DNA of 48,907 nt, from positions 1 to 48,907 of the forward strand of contig NZ_MLFS01000036.1 in NCBI RefSeq assembly GCF_002095485.1. The letters are read 5' to 3'. Position numbers and translations under genes: made by a program. Of the stretch, positions 8,048 through 16,372 are shown in pieces. Every line of letters starts with the position of its first letter. Position 1 is the first letter of the stretch. The notes beneath the pieces are model-generated. The model was given only the letters and a program-made list of their open reading frames with translations. It was not told the origin of the DNA and ran no database searches. The stretch is from Pantoea wallisii. Lineage in GTDB: Bacteria > Pseudomonadota > Gammaproteobacteria > Enterobacterales > Enterobacteriaceae.

Positions 8048-8970
8048 CACGGGTAAAGGGCATCGCCTTTCGGTGCGGCGTAACCATTTTGCTTCAGCAG
8101 CGCCTGGCCCGGCTGGCTGAGCATAAAGTCGACAAAGGCTTCACCTGCCGCTGCCCCGTGCGGTGCATTTTTCAGCACTGCCGCATAGTAGACCAGCGGC
8201 TGGGTATGCAGCACTTTATCTTTGCCCGCGCTGTCCTTAACGCTAAAGCTCACGGTGTTGTACCACTGCTGTGCCATGGCCGGATTGCTCAGATTGATGG
8301 CATCAGGCAGTGTCACATACGGCAGATGGGCAGAGATAACTTCGCTTTCGTAACCAGCCGCAGCATCCACCTGACCGCTCTCCAGTCGCGCCAGCAATCC
8401 GCCTTCCAGATGGGTTTGCGTCGGGTTCTGATAGCCGCCAAGGATTTTATCGGCGATGCCGGGCTGGTGATAATATTTTTCAGCCAGCAGCAGCGTGAAG
8501 ATAATGTTTTGACCTTTGGGATCATTGACCGGATCGGTACGTCCAAACATCACTCCCGGCGTTGCCAGCACCTTTAACCAGCTGGCGTCACTGCCGTGGA
8601 CCTGCGCGAATTGTTGAGCAAATTTCCCTTTCGGACTGTAGGCAATCACCATGCTGGTGCTGGCGACCGGCCGCGCACTGTCGATCAGCCCGGCATCCTT
8701 CAGAATCTGCATGGGGCCTGGCGTGATTGAGACAAAGACATCTGCCGTGACCTTTTTGCTTGCCAGTAAGCGCGCCATACCGTAGGCGCCCTGGCCCTGG
8801 CCCTCATAGTTTCCCCCGGTTTTTTGTGCAAAGGCCGGACCTAACGCCCGATCCATCACTTTGCCCATGGAACCCGCATACGTCACCCGAATATCGGTAG
8901 CAGCCTGAACATTCAGGCACGCGCCAGCTGCGGCAGTCAGCAGCAGTGCCGTGAAATATTTATTGTGCAT
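8047..8970 (-). CDS. Periplasmic substrate-binding protein, molybdate/tungstate type
   Basis: The 307-residue protein has a signal peptide (residues 1-23, cleavage after LNVQA) and the ModA/WtpA-like fold signatures VTYAGSMGKVM near the mature N-terminus, ADVFVSITPGPM in the middle and FGRTDPVNDPKGQ (compare GRSDP-LDPCG of molybdate and tungstate binders). It would deliver the oxyanion to the coupled permease encoded downstream. A ModE-like palindrome covers 8978-9003, right before the start codon, supporting molybdenum/tungsten control. The exact ligand cannot be decided. No ModC-like ATPase is encoded next to the pair. Confidence 0.82.
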   Translation of the reverse strand: MHNKYFTALLLTAAAGACLNVQAATDIRVTYAGSMGKVMDRALGPAFAQKTGGNYEGQGQGAYGMARLLASKKVTADVFVSITPGPMQILKDAGLIDSARPVASTSMVIAYSPKGKFAQQFAQVHGSDASWLKVLATPGVMFGRTDPVNDPKGQNIIFTLLLAEKYYHQPGIADKILGGYQNPTQTHLEGGLLARLESGQVDAAAGYESEVISAHLPYVTLPDAINLSNPAMAQQWYNTVSFSVKDSAGKDKVLHTQPLVYYAAVLKNAPHGAAAGEAFVDFMLSQPGQALLKQNGYAAPKGDALYP

Positions 8971-8977
8971 TCCTTTC

Positions 8978-9003
8978 TCGCTATATATTTAAGTAGATAG
9001 CGA
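8978..9003 (-). promoter_or_regulatory. ModE-like operator upstream of the binding-protein gene
   Basis: TCGCTATATA and TAGATAGCGA flank six bases, an inverted repeat matching at nine of ten positions. The core reads TATAT-N7-TAGAT, against the described ModE consensus TATAT-N7-TAYAT. It lies 8-33 bases upstream of the start codon, overlapping the leader, where bound Mo-ModE would block expression. Confidence 0.7.
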
Positions 9004-9248
9004 TTATCGAAATTATCAGTGAGGGTGCAAGCAGAAATCTGTTGCGAAATCCTGCAGCCCCGCGCCGGGCACAATCGGCGTATAAATTCGGAGAGAGAAA
9101 AAACTTTTTACAGATCCGCAGGCTACAACAAAGTCAGGGAATCCGGCCTTTGCTCAGAAAATAAGCGGCTATAGTTATCCTGTTTCGCTCATATTGATGC
9201 GCCTGATGCGTACCTTTGATGCGTTTACCCGGAGCCAACGATTAAGCC

Positions 9249-9530
9249 ATGAGGTTGACCGTGTTTGCCGATCTTTCCTGGAAAATCATCCATCAGGTTA
9301 TCAATCAAACCATCGCTGAGATGGTCGATGAACAGCAAACGCTGGACGTATTAAGCCTGCGCAGGCGGCTAAAGGAGATGGCTGAAAACGAGACCAATGA
9401 GGAGATGGTGCTGTGCTACTGGCAGGCCAGCAAAATACTGATGCGCTTACCCCCTACGGTAACCGCCGGCCAGCTGATTGATGCTGCCCGCCACGCTTTT
9501 CGTAGTCCGTTAAGTCACGATCCGCTTTAA
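9249..9530 (+). CDS. Small protein of unknown function (93 aa)
   Basis: I do not recognise this 93-residue protein. It is mostly helical by composition, with a Leu/Glu/Arg-rich middle (LDVLSLRRRLKEMAENETNE) and no signal peptide or membrane segment. A GGAG stands 14 bases before the ATG, rather far; GTG at 9261 is an alternative start. Upstream, CTATAGT at 9169-9175 resembles a sigma-S type -10 element, and GATGCG occurs three times at 9196, 9205 and 9218. It is monocistronic between the binding-protein gene (divergent) and ahr. Size and sequence style recall small biofilm/stress connector proteins of enterobacteria, but that is a guess. Confidence 0.6.
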   Translation: MRLTVFADLSWKIIHQVINQTIAEMVDEQQTLDVLSLRRRLKEMAENETNEEMVLCYWQASKILMRLPPTVTAGQLIDAARHAFRSPLSHDPL

Positions 9531-9653
9531 CGTTGCATGCTTTTCCGCTGCCACCACGTCGATTTAAAAACTAATCGCCTGATTTTTCGTCATAATCTGA
9601 CAATACGCTCTGCTAGACTTCCCATGTTAAAAACGCTGATACAGAGGACAGTA

Positions 9654-10670
9654 ATGAAAATCAAAAGTTATGCCGCCATGAATGCGGGTGAAGCCCTGGT
9701 ACCGTACGAGTATGAAACCGGTCCGCTGGCCGCTGAAGAGGTGCTGGTTGAGGTCGATTACTGCGGTGTGTGCCACTCCGATCTCTCCATGATTGATAAT
9801 GAGTGGGGCATCTCCTCCTTCCCGGTGATTGCCGGCCATGAAGTCATTGGTCGCATCAGCGCGCTGGGTGACGCGGCGCAGGATAAGGGTTTGAAAGTCG
9901 GTCAGCGCGTCGGGATTGGCTGGACGGCGAAAAGTTGTCAGCACTGTAACGCCTGTATCAACGGTGAGCAGGTTAACTGCGAAAACGGCTCAGTGCCGAC
10001 CATCATGAACAAAGGCGGTTTTGCCAGCCATCTGCGTGCTGACTGGCAATGGGTGATTCCGCTGCCGGAAGCGATGGATATCACCTCTGCCGGTCCGCTG
10101 CTGTGCGGCGGCATTACCGTGTTCAAGCCGCTGCTGATGCATCACGTTACCGCCACCAGCCGCGTAGGCGTGATTGGGATCGGCGGTTTGGGCCATATGG
10201 CAATTAAACTGCTGCGTGCGATGGGCGCGGAGGTCACTGCTTTTAGCTCCAGCGCCGGCAAAACCGAATCGATCAAAGCAATGGGTGCAGACCGCGTGGT
10301 TAACAGCCGCGATCCGCAGGCGCTAACCGCGCTGGCCGGACAGTTTGATCTGATCATCAGCACCGTGGCGGTGGATCTCGACTGGCAGCCGTACTTCCAG
10401 GCGCTGGCGCCGCACGGCAAATTCCACACCGTGGGTGCGGTCATGAAGCCCTTTGAGGTGCCGGCCTTTAGCCTGATTATGGGCGACCGCGCGGTCACCG
10501 GTTCATCAACCGGTTCGCCGGGTCAGCTGCGCACATTGATGAAGCTGGCTTCACGTGCGGATATCGCCCCGCAGGTGGAAGAGTTCCCCATGTCTAAAAT
10601 CAACGATGCGCTGGAGCATGTACGCGCCGGTAAAGCTAATTACCGTGTCGTACTGAAAGCGGATTTCTAA
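9654..10670 (+). CDS. ahr: NADPH-dependent aldehyde reductase Ahr (YjgB)
   Basis: The 338-residue zinc-dependent alcohol dehydrogenase is very close to E. coli Ahr/YjgB along its length ([18 protein letters not shown], then VPTIMN-GGFA, then [17 protein letters not shown]). The catalytic zinc ligands are Cys40 and His62 (GHE). The structural zinc set is Cys95, Cys98, Cys101 and Cys109, and the coenzyme motif is GIGGLGH. It reduces a broad range of aldehydes, including medium- and long-chain ones, to alcohols in the cytoplasm. The ATG at 9654 follows AGAGG at a good distance; the frame is open further upstream but without family similarity. A bidirectional terminator follows. Confidence 0.95.
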   Translation: MKIKSYAAMNAGEALVPYEYETGPLAAEEVLVEVDYCGVCHSDLSMIDNEWGISSFPVIAGHEVIGRISALGDAAQDKGLKVGQRVGIGWTAKSCQHCNACINGEQVNCENGSVPTIMNKGGFASHLRADWQWVIPLPEAMDITSAGPLLCGGITVFKPLLMHHVTATSRVGVIGIGGLGHMAIKLLRAMGAEVTAFSSSAGKTESIKAMGADRVVNSRDPQALTALAGQFDLIISTVAVDLDWQPYFQALAPHGKFHTVGAVMKPFEVPAFSLIMGDRAVTGSSTGSPGQLRTLMKLASRADIAPQVEEFPMSKINDALEHVRAGKANYRVVLKADF

Positions 10671-10679
10671 TCGCCAGAA

Positions 10680-10699
10680 GGCGGCCCGTCCGGGCCGCC
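10680..10699. terminator. Bidirectional terminator between ahr and the PepSY gene
   Basis: GGCGGCCC-GTCC-GGGCCGCC is an 8-bp all-GC stem with a four-base loop, between two convergent stops at 10670 and 10713. The T-run is poor, so efficiency is uncertain, but position and stem strength support it. Confidence 0.65.
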
Positions 10700-10712
10700 T
10701 GCATTACGTGCT

Positions 10713-12452
10713 TTAGCCACGCGAATCATCCTTCTCGCCGAGGAAGAAGTACCACAGCGGGATCGACATCAGACCGGTAAACACCATGGTATAAAGCGCG
10801 ATCATGAAGCCCTGAGTCAGATACATGGTCAGCGACCAGTGGCTAAACGGAATACCATACTGATCAATCACCCCGCCAATAATCGCATTGCTCATGACGG
10901 TGCCCACCACCAGCGCCAGTACAAACAATCCGCGCAGGAAATAGCGCATCTCTTTACGCTTTACCGTAAAGCGTGCGCGAATAATACCAAGCGGCGACTG
11001 CTGCGCGGCGAGGATCTCTGCTTCACTCATCGGCGCGCGCTGCTGTCTACGCCAGCGCAGGATATCCACCAGCACAAAGGCCAGCAGGCTGATGCCCATC
11101 ACCGGCAGCGCATAACCCAGCGCCACCGCCAGCGCCAGGCACACGCCCTTAGCGTAAAGCGGCAGCGCCAGCCAGCCAGCGGTAAGGGTCTGCGCCGGGC
11201 TCGCTTCCACGCCTTTCGGACGACGGATCCACCACATGCGATAACCCAGCACAATCATGCCGCATAAGCCGAGGCCAAACAGCGCCAGCAGCAGCTGATT
11301 CGCAACGCCAAACAGCACGCCCATGTGCGCATCTACGCCCCAGCGCGTCAATTTTGCCACCAGCGGGAAGCGGTCAAACCAGACGTGATCAACAACAGCG
11401 AAGCTCTGCGGATTGATGGATACCGCATCGACCTGGGTGGGCCAGCTGCGATCGATCTCCGTTACCGTCCAGGCTTGTCCGTCGCGCTTTGGCTGGCGAA
11501 GCTCCAGTTTGGTGGCATCAATGCCGTTCTCGCGCGCGACATTAAGCACGCGATCCCAGTCACCATCGGCGGCGTTAGCTGTTACCGCTTTGGGCGCCTG
11601 CGCTGCGGGTTGGGTCATGGCTGACATCGACATGCCGGACATATCCATCCCGGGCATGCTGTGGTGGTCGGCGTGCGGATCGGCGGGCGCGGCGGGTGCA
11701 TCGCCGTCGAGTGACGTATTGACCTGCGGCGTCAGCCAGTTCAGCTCGGTACGCATCTTATCGATATTCGCGCCGGCCCACTGCGACCAGGTCAGCCCGG
11801 TGACGGAGAAGAACAGCAAGCCGGTCAGCAGGACCAGCCCGAGCGTGATGTGCCAGTGACGGCTAAAGGCAAAGCCGCTACGCACCGGTTTGCGCTGGCG
11901 CTTTGGTCGCGTGCCAAGCCACAGTAATACGCCGCCAAGCGCCGCGACCCAGAGCCAGCTGGCTGCCAGTTCGCTGTAGTTACGGCCGGGATCGCCCAGT
12001 AACAGGCTGCTGTGCAGCAGATCAAGCGTGGTACGCAGTGGCAGCACGCCGCTGGTACCGTAGACCGTCATGTCACCTTTGACGGCCAGACTGTAGGGAT
12101 CGATAAATACTGCGCGCGACTGCGACGCACCGAGCGCGCCATCGCTAAACTGCACACGCGTAGTATCGGTCGCGCCCGGGGCCGGTCGCACCGCATAGAT
12201 GTGTTGCTTATCGCCGGCATAAGCGCGTGCGGCCGTAATTTGTGCCGATAACGGCTGCGCGGTGCCATGCGGCTGCACGGTGAGCGCATCCGCATAGACC
12301 AGATTTTCCAGCTGCGGAGTGAGGACATAGAGTGTTCCGCTGAGCGCCGCCACAAAGATAAACGGGGCAACGAACAGACCAATATAGAAATGTAAGCGAC
12401 GTAGCAGGTTTAGCACCGCGCCGCGCGGTGCTGCAGAGTGAGCAGCAGACAA
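10713..12452 (-). CDS. PepSY-associated membrane protein with Met/His-rich insert, probably copper or iron linked
   Basis: The 579-residue protein of the PepSY_TM family has an N-terminal helix (FYIGLFVAPFIFVAALSGTL), a second helix with WHITLGLVLLTGLLFF, and C-terminal helices. Periplasmic PepSY regions lie between. About residues 260-285 carry a metal-binding looking stretch, DPHADHHSMPGMDMSGMSMS (extending to AM), similar to copper-handling proteins. PepSY_TM proteins are often inner-membrane reductases for metal uptake beside TonB receptors; the reductase role here is inferred. The start is TTG at 12452, supported by AAGGAAG six bases upstream; no better ATG exists. It is downstream of and likely cotranscribed with the DUF2946 gene. 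Confidence 0.8.
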   Translation of the reverse strand: MSAAHSAAPRGAVLNLLRRLHFYIGLFVAPFIFVAALSGTLYVLTPQLENLVYADALTVQPHGTAQPLSAQITAARAYAGDKQHIYAVRPAPGATDTTRVQFSDGALGASQSRAVFIDPYSLAVKGDMTVYGTSGVLPLRTTLDLLHSSLLLGDPGRNYSELAASWLWVAALGGVLLWLGTRPKRQRKPVRSGFAFSRHWHITLGLVLLTGLLFFSVTGLTWSQWAGANIDKMRTELNWLTPQVNTSLDGDAPAAPADPHADHHSMPGMDMSGMSMSAMTQPAAQAPKAVTANAADGDWDRVLNVARENGIDATKLELRQPKRDGQAWTVTEIDRSWPTQVDAVSINPQSFAVVDHVWFDRFPLVAKLTRWGVDAHMGVLFGVANQLLLALFGLGLCGMIVLGYRMWWIRRPKGVEASPAQTLTAGWLALPLYAKGVCLALAVALGYALPVMGISLLAFVLVDILRWRRQQRAPMSEAEILAAQQSPLGIIRARFTVKRKEMRYFLRGLFVLALVVGTVMSNAIIGGVIDQYGIPFSHWSLTMYLTQGFMIALYTMVFTGLMSIPLWYFFLGEKDDSRG

Positions 12453-12532
12453 AGCCGTCTTCCTTCCGATGAGAGAATGTTGTGGCGCAGCGCAGCGTCA
12501 AACGCACGCTGACTGCACCGGAGTAGAGTCAT

Positions 12533-12937
12533 TCAGCAGGAAAAAACGATTGGGGGTGCACGCGGGCGATGGGTGCCGCTGTAGCGGCGTATCACCGGTG
12601 CAACCCGCGGCGGCAGCGGCGGGGCGCGGGAGATCACCATCATCAGCCAGATGAACGGGACAAACACCCACATCATTAGCGGCACATGCACCAGCAGATC
12701 ACAATAGCCGCAGGCGAACTCCCCGTTGTCCATCATGTGGTGGTCCATGCCAGGCATCGACATATCCATCATCTCATGGTGATGCATCATCATGCCTGCG
12801 TGTTGCGGTGCGGCCTGCAACGCGTTCTGACGCTCCATCAGCGTCTTCGACACAATCGGTGCGACAAACAGCAGCAGCACCGCCAAAATGGCGACGCAGG
12901 CAGTGAGGCGCTGGCGAAGGTGGTGTGAAAACGTCAT
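12533..12937 (-). CDS. DUF2946 family Met/His-rich membrane protein
   Basis: The protein (134 residues from the ATG at 12937) has an N-terminal hydrophobic segment (LTACVAILAVLLLFVAPIV), a periplasmic His/Met cluster (MMMHHHEMMDMSMPGMDHHM), the FACGYCDLLVHVP motif characteristic of DUF2946 and a second hydrophobic segment. The Cys-x-x-Cys, His and Met content suggests binding of copper. An in-frame TTG at 12958 would add seven residues; neither start has a clear Shine-Dalgarno. It precedes the PepSY gene by 80 bases on the same strand, and the two share the same kind of MPGMD metal motif. Confidence 0.82.
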   Translation of the reverse strand: MTFSHHLRQRLTACVAILAVLLLFVAPIVSKTLMERQNALQAAPQHAGMMMHHHEMMDMSMPGMDHHMMDNGEFACGYCDLLVHVPLMMWVFVPFIWLMMVISRAPPLPPRVAPVIRRYSGTHRPRAPPIVFSC

Positions 12938-13083
12938 GGCTGGTACTGAGTCATTCAATAAATGAGGCCGAAGTGTAACGCGATTGCCGCATCAGGGTTA
13001 AAAAAACTGAGCCGGATTGGGAAAAAATGCGCACCTTTTGAAAAACGTCACTCTTCGTGCAGGCTTTTTTAACTTGAGAGCAA

Positions 13084-13120
13084 CCTGAAAAGAACAATGT
13101 AAAAACATTTTCTTTTCAGG
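13084..13120. repeat. Long near-perfect hairpin downstream of glsB
   Basis: CCTGAAAAGAA and TTCTTTTCAGG (11 bp, perfect) enclose AATGT-AAAA-ACATT, separated from the left arm by one extra C. Together they form a 16-bp stem with a single bulge and an AAAA tetraloop. It lies 75 bases past the glsB stop. There is no T-run on either strand, so it may be a processing or stability element rather than a standard terminator. Confidence 0.7.
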
Positions 13121-13194
13121 CTCCTGCATGGACGGAATAAACCAGGGGGTTAACTGAGTTGCCATACTCGTTGCAGCGGATGGCTTCATTCCGC

Positions 13195-14118
13195 TTAAAA
13201 AATAGAGCGTCCCAGCCGTTCGGTGAGCTTCTCCAGTAGCGCCGTACCGGCTAATGAGTTACCCGAGTGATCCAGTGCCGGTGACCACACCGCGATACTC
13301 ATCTGGCCGGGAATCACAGCAACAATGCCGCCGCCCACGCCCGATTTAGCCGGCATACCCACGCGCCAGGCAAACTCGCCTGCGCCATCATACATACCGC
13401 TGGTCATCATAAGCGCATTGATCTGACGCGCCTGACGCGGTGAGATCACGGCCCACTCTTCGTTCTGGCTACAGCCGTGATTAGCCAGATAGAGGAAGGT
13501 GCGCGCCAGCTCGGTGCAGCTCATCGCCAGAGAGCAGTAGTGGAAGTAGGTCTCCATCACTTTACTGACGTCATTATGGAAGTTGCCGAACGACTTCATT
13601 AGCCAGGCGATCGCAGCGTTGCGCGCCGAGTGCTCATACTCCGAGCGGGCGACCACACGGTCATACTGAATATCCGGCTGCCGGGAAAGACGGCGCACAA
13701 ACTCCAGCATACGCTGGCGCGGCGCGGTGAGGCGGCTCTCCAGCAGGTCACACATTACCAGCGCGCCGGCATTGATAAACGGATTGCGCGGTTTGCCCTG
13801 CTCCAGCTCCAGCTGCACCAGTGAGTTAAAAGCCTGGCCGGAGGGCTCTTTGCCTACGCGCTGCCAGATTTCAGCATCTTCATACAGCGTTAGCGCCACG
13901 GTGAGCGACAGCACTTTTGAGATGGACTGAATTGAGAAGCGCGTGTCGGCGTCACCGGCCTGGTAACACTCGCCATCGGGCGTATAGATAGCGATGCCCA
14001 GCTGATCGGCCTCTACATCCGCCAGCGCCGGGATGTAATCCGCCACCTTCCCCTGAGCCGTTAACGGGCGCACTTCATCAACAATTTCCTGCAGCAATGC
14101 ATTACTCAGTTCCGACAC
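13195..14118 (-). CDS. glsB: Glutaminase, GlsB/YneH type
   Basis: The 307-residue serine-dependent glutaminase matches E. coli YneH (308 residues) closely ([31 protein letters not shown]). The catalytic SxxK motif is Ser65-Ile-Ser-Lys68. Other family blocks such as [12 protein letters not shown] near residue 260 are intact. It hydrolyses L-glutamine to glutamate and ammonia in the cytoplasm; in E. coli the sister enzyme GlsA contributes to acid resistance, and a similar role here would be inference. It is monocistronic and divergent from clcA across 277 bp. Confidence 0.95.
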   Translation of the reverse strand: MSELSNALLQEIVDEVRPLTAQGKVADYIPALADVEADQLGIAIYTPDGECYQAGDADTRFSIQSISKVLSLTVALTLYEDAEIWQRVGKEPSGQAFNSLVQLELEQGKPRNPFINAGALVMCDLLESRLTAPRQRMLEFVRRLSRQPDIQYDRVVARSEYEHSARNAAIAWLMKSFGNFHNDVSKVMETYFHYCSLAMSCTELARTFLYLANHGCSQNEEWAVISPRQARQINALMMTSGMYDGAGEFAWRVGMPAKSGVGGGIVAVIPGQMSIAVWSPALDHSGNSLAGTALLEKLTERLGRSIF

Positions 14119-14395
14119 CTTTTTGCTCCGGTGTGAGTCATTGTTTTACGCCAGGATAATGGTGATTTGCACCCGGCGCGTCAATTGGCAGCAAGCAATT
14201 TTGTGTCATGGCTGTTGAATAAGGCGCTTCTCCGCTGCCGTGCAGGGGGGCCCGGAGCCGCCACGCTTCGCCCTGTTTGGCGGCAAACGTAAAATTCTGT
14301 TGCGAATGATTGAGTTACCCTTGCGCCGCTTTTCGCTATGCTGTCAGCCCCATGTTCAGAGGCCGAATAGCGCCGTACCCTGCCAGAGGATAGCA

Positions 14396-15820
14396 ATGCC
14401 GGTAACAGACAACCCACAGGAGACCCGTATGCCGATGCGGGCAGGGCGATTTATGCTGCTGCAAAAGCTGCTGCGCCGCGATAAAACGCCGCTGGCGTTA
14501 CTGCTGCTGGCCGCGCTGGTGGGCATATTGACCGGTTTGGTCGGCGTTGCTTTTGATCGCGCAGTCAATTTTATCCTGCACATGCGCCTGGACGGGATCG
14601 CGAGCCTGCAACATTCTCCGCTCCTGATGATCTGTGCGGCTTTTCTCGCCTCTGCCGTGGCAGGCGGCTGCGGCTATTTTCTCGTGCGCCGGTTTGCGCC
14701 GGAAGCGGGCGGTTCAGGAATTCCGGAGATCGAAGGGGCGCTGGAGGCGTTGCGGCCGGTGCGCTGGTGGCGCGTATTGCCGGTAAAATTCATCGGCGGC
14801 ATGGGCGCGCTGGGTTCCGGTATGGCGCTGGGCCGTGAAGGCCCGACGGTGCAAATCGGCGGCAATATTGGCGGCATGTGTCTTGATCTGTTTCGCGTGC
14901 GCGATTCAGAATCGCGGCACACGCTGCTGGCCACCGGTGCGGCAGCGGGATTGTCTGCGGCGTTTAACGCACCGCTGGCAGGCATCCTTTTCATCCTCGA
15001 AGAGATGCGACCGCAGTTTCGCTACAGCCTGATCTCCGTGAAAGCGGTATTCGTCGGCGTGATTGCCGCCAGCATTGTGTTTCGCCTCTGTAACGGTAAC
15101 GAAGCGATAATCAACATCGGACAGCTGCGCGATGCCCCAACCAACACTCTGTGGCTCTACCTGCTGCTGGGGATGTTATTCGGCGGCTGCGGCGTTGCGT
15201 TTAACCGTCTGATCTTTACCGCTCAGGATTGGTTCCAGCGCTTACATAAAGGACGCACCGGCGCATGGGTGTGGTGGGGCAGCCTTCTGGCCGGTCTGTG
15301 CGGCGTGCTGGGCCTGCTGATGCCGCAGGCCGTTACCGGCGGCATCACCCTTATTCCGGGCTTTGCCCTTGGGCACTACAGCGCACTCGCGCTGTTTGGC
15401 CTGTTCGCGCTACGCACGCTGGTAACCCTTTGCTGTTTCTCTTCAGGCGCGCCGGGCGGCATCTTTGCGCCCATGCTGACGCTGGGCACGCTGTTGGGCA
15501 CCTGCTTCGGTCAGCTCTGCATTCACTGGTTTCCGGATTATCAGTTAGAGGCAGCGACCTTTGCGGTGGCAGGGATGGGCGCACTGTTTGCAGCGTCGGT
15601 GCGGGCGCCGCTAACCGGTATCGTGCTGGTGCTGGAGATGACCAACAACTACCAGCTGATTCTGCCGATGATTATTACCTGTCTCGGCGCAACGCTTGCC
15701 GCGCAGTTCCTCGGTGGCAAGCCGCTCTATTCAGCCATCCTGGCACGCACGTTAGCCAGGGATCAGCTGCGTGAACGCAGCACGCCGGCAAAACAGGTTG
15801 ATGGCATGCAAGAAAAATAA
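14396..15820 (+). CDS. clcA: H+/Cl- exchange transporter ClcA
   Basis: The 474-residue CLC protein is the same length as E. coli ClcA (473) and shares all key motifs: [23 protein letters not shown] (gating Glu), [12 protein letters not shown] (internal proton Glu), [11 protein letters not shown] and [12 protein letters not shown] with the pore Tyr. It exchanges two chloride ions for one proton in the inner membrane and supports extreme acid resistance in E. coli. The start at 14396 follows AGAGGA; the frame is open upstream to 14240 but lacks family similarity. Its neighbour glsB also fits an acid-response theme, though they are divergent. Confidence 0.95.
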   Translation: MPVTDNPQETRMPMRAGRFMLLQKLLRRDKTPLALLLLAALVGILTGLVGVAFDRAVNFILHMRLDGIASLQHSPLLMICAAFLASAVAGGCGYFLVRRFAPEAGGSGIPEIEGALEALRPVRWWRVLPVKFIGGMGALGSGMALGREGPTVQIGGNIGGMCLDLFRVRDSESRHTLLATGAAAGLSAAFNAPLAGILFILEEMRPQFRYSLISVKAVFVGVIAASIVFRLCNGNEAIINIGQLRDAPTNTLWLYLLLGMLFGGCGVAFNRLIFTAQDWFQRLHKGRTGAWVWWGSLLAGLCGVLGLLMPQAVTGGITLIPGFALGHYSALALFGLFALRTLVTLCCFSSGAPGGIFAPMLTLGTLLGTCFGQLCIHWFPDYQLEAATFAVAGMGALFAASVRAPLTGIVLVLEMTNNYQLILPMIITCLGATLAAQFLGGKPLYSAILARTLARDQLRERSTPAKQVDGMQEK

Positions 15821-15872
15821 ATTTCATGCTATAAATAATGGAATATTAATTTCATTGTGAGAGGATCTTATC

Positions 15873-16336
15873 ATGCCGGCCTTACCGTCACTGCAAACCT
15901 TGCTGCAACAAGAAGCTGAGCACCGCTTACCGCAGTTCGATTTCGACACGGCATGGCAGCTGGGTCAGAGCCTGCAGCAGCGCGGACGAGCGATGAACGC
16001 CCCGATTGCCATTGAAGTGTATGCGTTTGGACAGGTCGTGTTTATGGCTGCGTTACCCGGCTCGGTGCCGGAAAATCTTGAGTGGATGCGACGTAAGCGG
16101 AACACCGTACTGTTGACCGGCCATTCGTCCATGTATGTCGGGTTAGTGAATGAGCAGAAAGGTGAGCGTATGGCGCAGCAGCGCAATATTCGTCAGGATG
16201 AGTATACCGATCACGGCGGATCATTCCCGCTGCTCAGCCCGCAGGCACCATTGTCGGCGCCGTGAGCATTAGCGGTTTACCGTCCGAAGAGGATCACGCC
16301 TTAGCGCTGTGGGGCATCGCCCAACTGATGCGCTGA
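15873..16336 (+). pseudogene. UPF0303 (heme-degrading-domain-like) protein with a single-base frameshift
   Basis: The first 120 residues (FDFDTAWQLGQSLQ, then IAIEVYAFGQVVFMAALPGS and WMRRKRNTVLLTGHSS) are typical of UPF0303. The frame then runs off at GGSFPL and stops at 16265. The next frame continues exactly as the family does: AGTIVGAVSISGLPSEEDHALAL, shown here as GTIVGAVSISGLP then SEEDHALAL, ending at 16336. One base is missing between about 16231 and 16241. Repaired, the product is about 154 residues, the usual family length. GAGAGGA precedes the ATG. The family relates to GlcG/HbpS-like proteins; its activity is not established. Probably a sequencing error. Confidence 0.75.
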
Positions 16337-16344
16337 GTGGCAGA

Positions 16345-16368
16345 ATGGCGGCCCTTGCGAGCCGCCAT
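16345..16368. terminator. Bidirectional hairpin between the UPF0303 gene and glgX
   Basis: ATGGCGGC-(8 bases)-GCCGCCAT lies between convergent stops at 16336 and 16373. An A/T-rich tract follows the stem on the glgX side. It most likely terminates transcription from both directions. Confidence 0.55.
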
Positions 16369-16372
16369 AAAA

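Noticed and set aside
9090..9250. Possible small RNA in the spacer upstream of the 93-aa gene
   Set aside because: No stem followed by a T-run and no clear -35/-10 pair; I only note the sigma-S-like hexamer.
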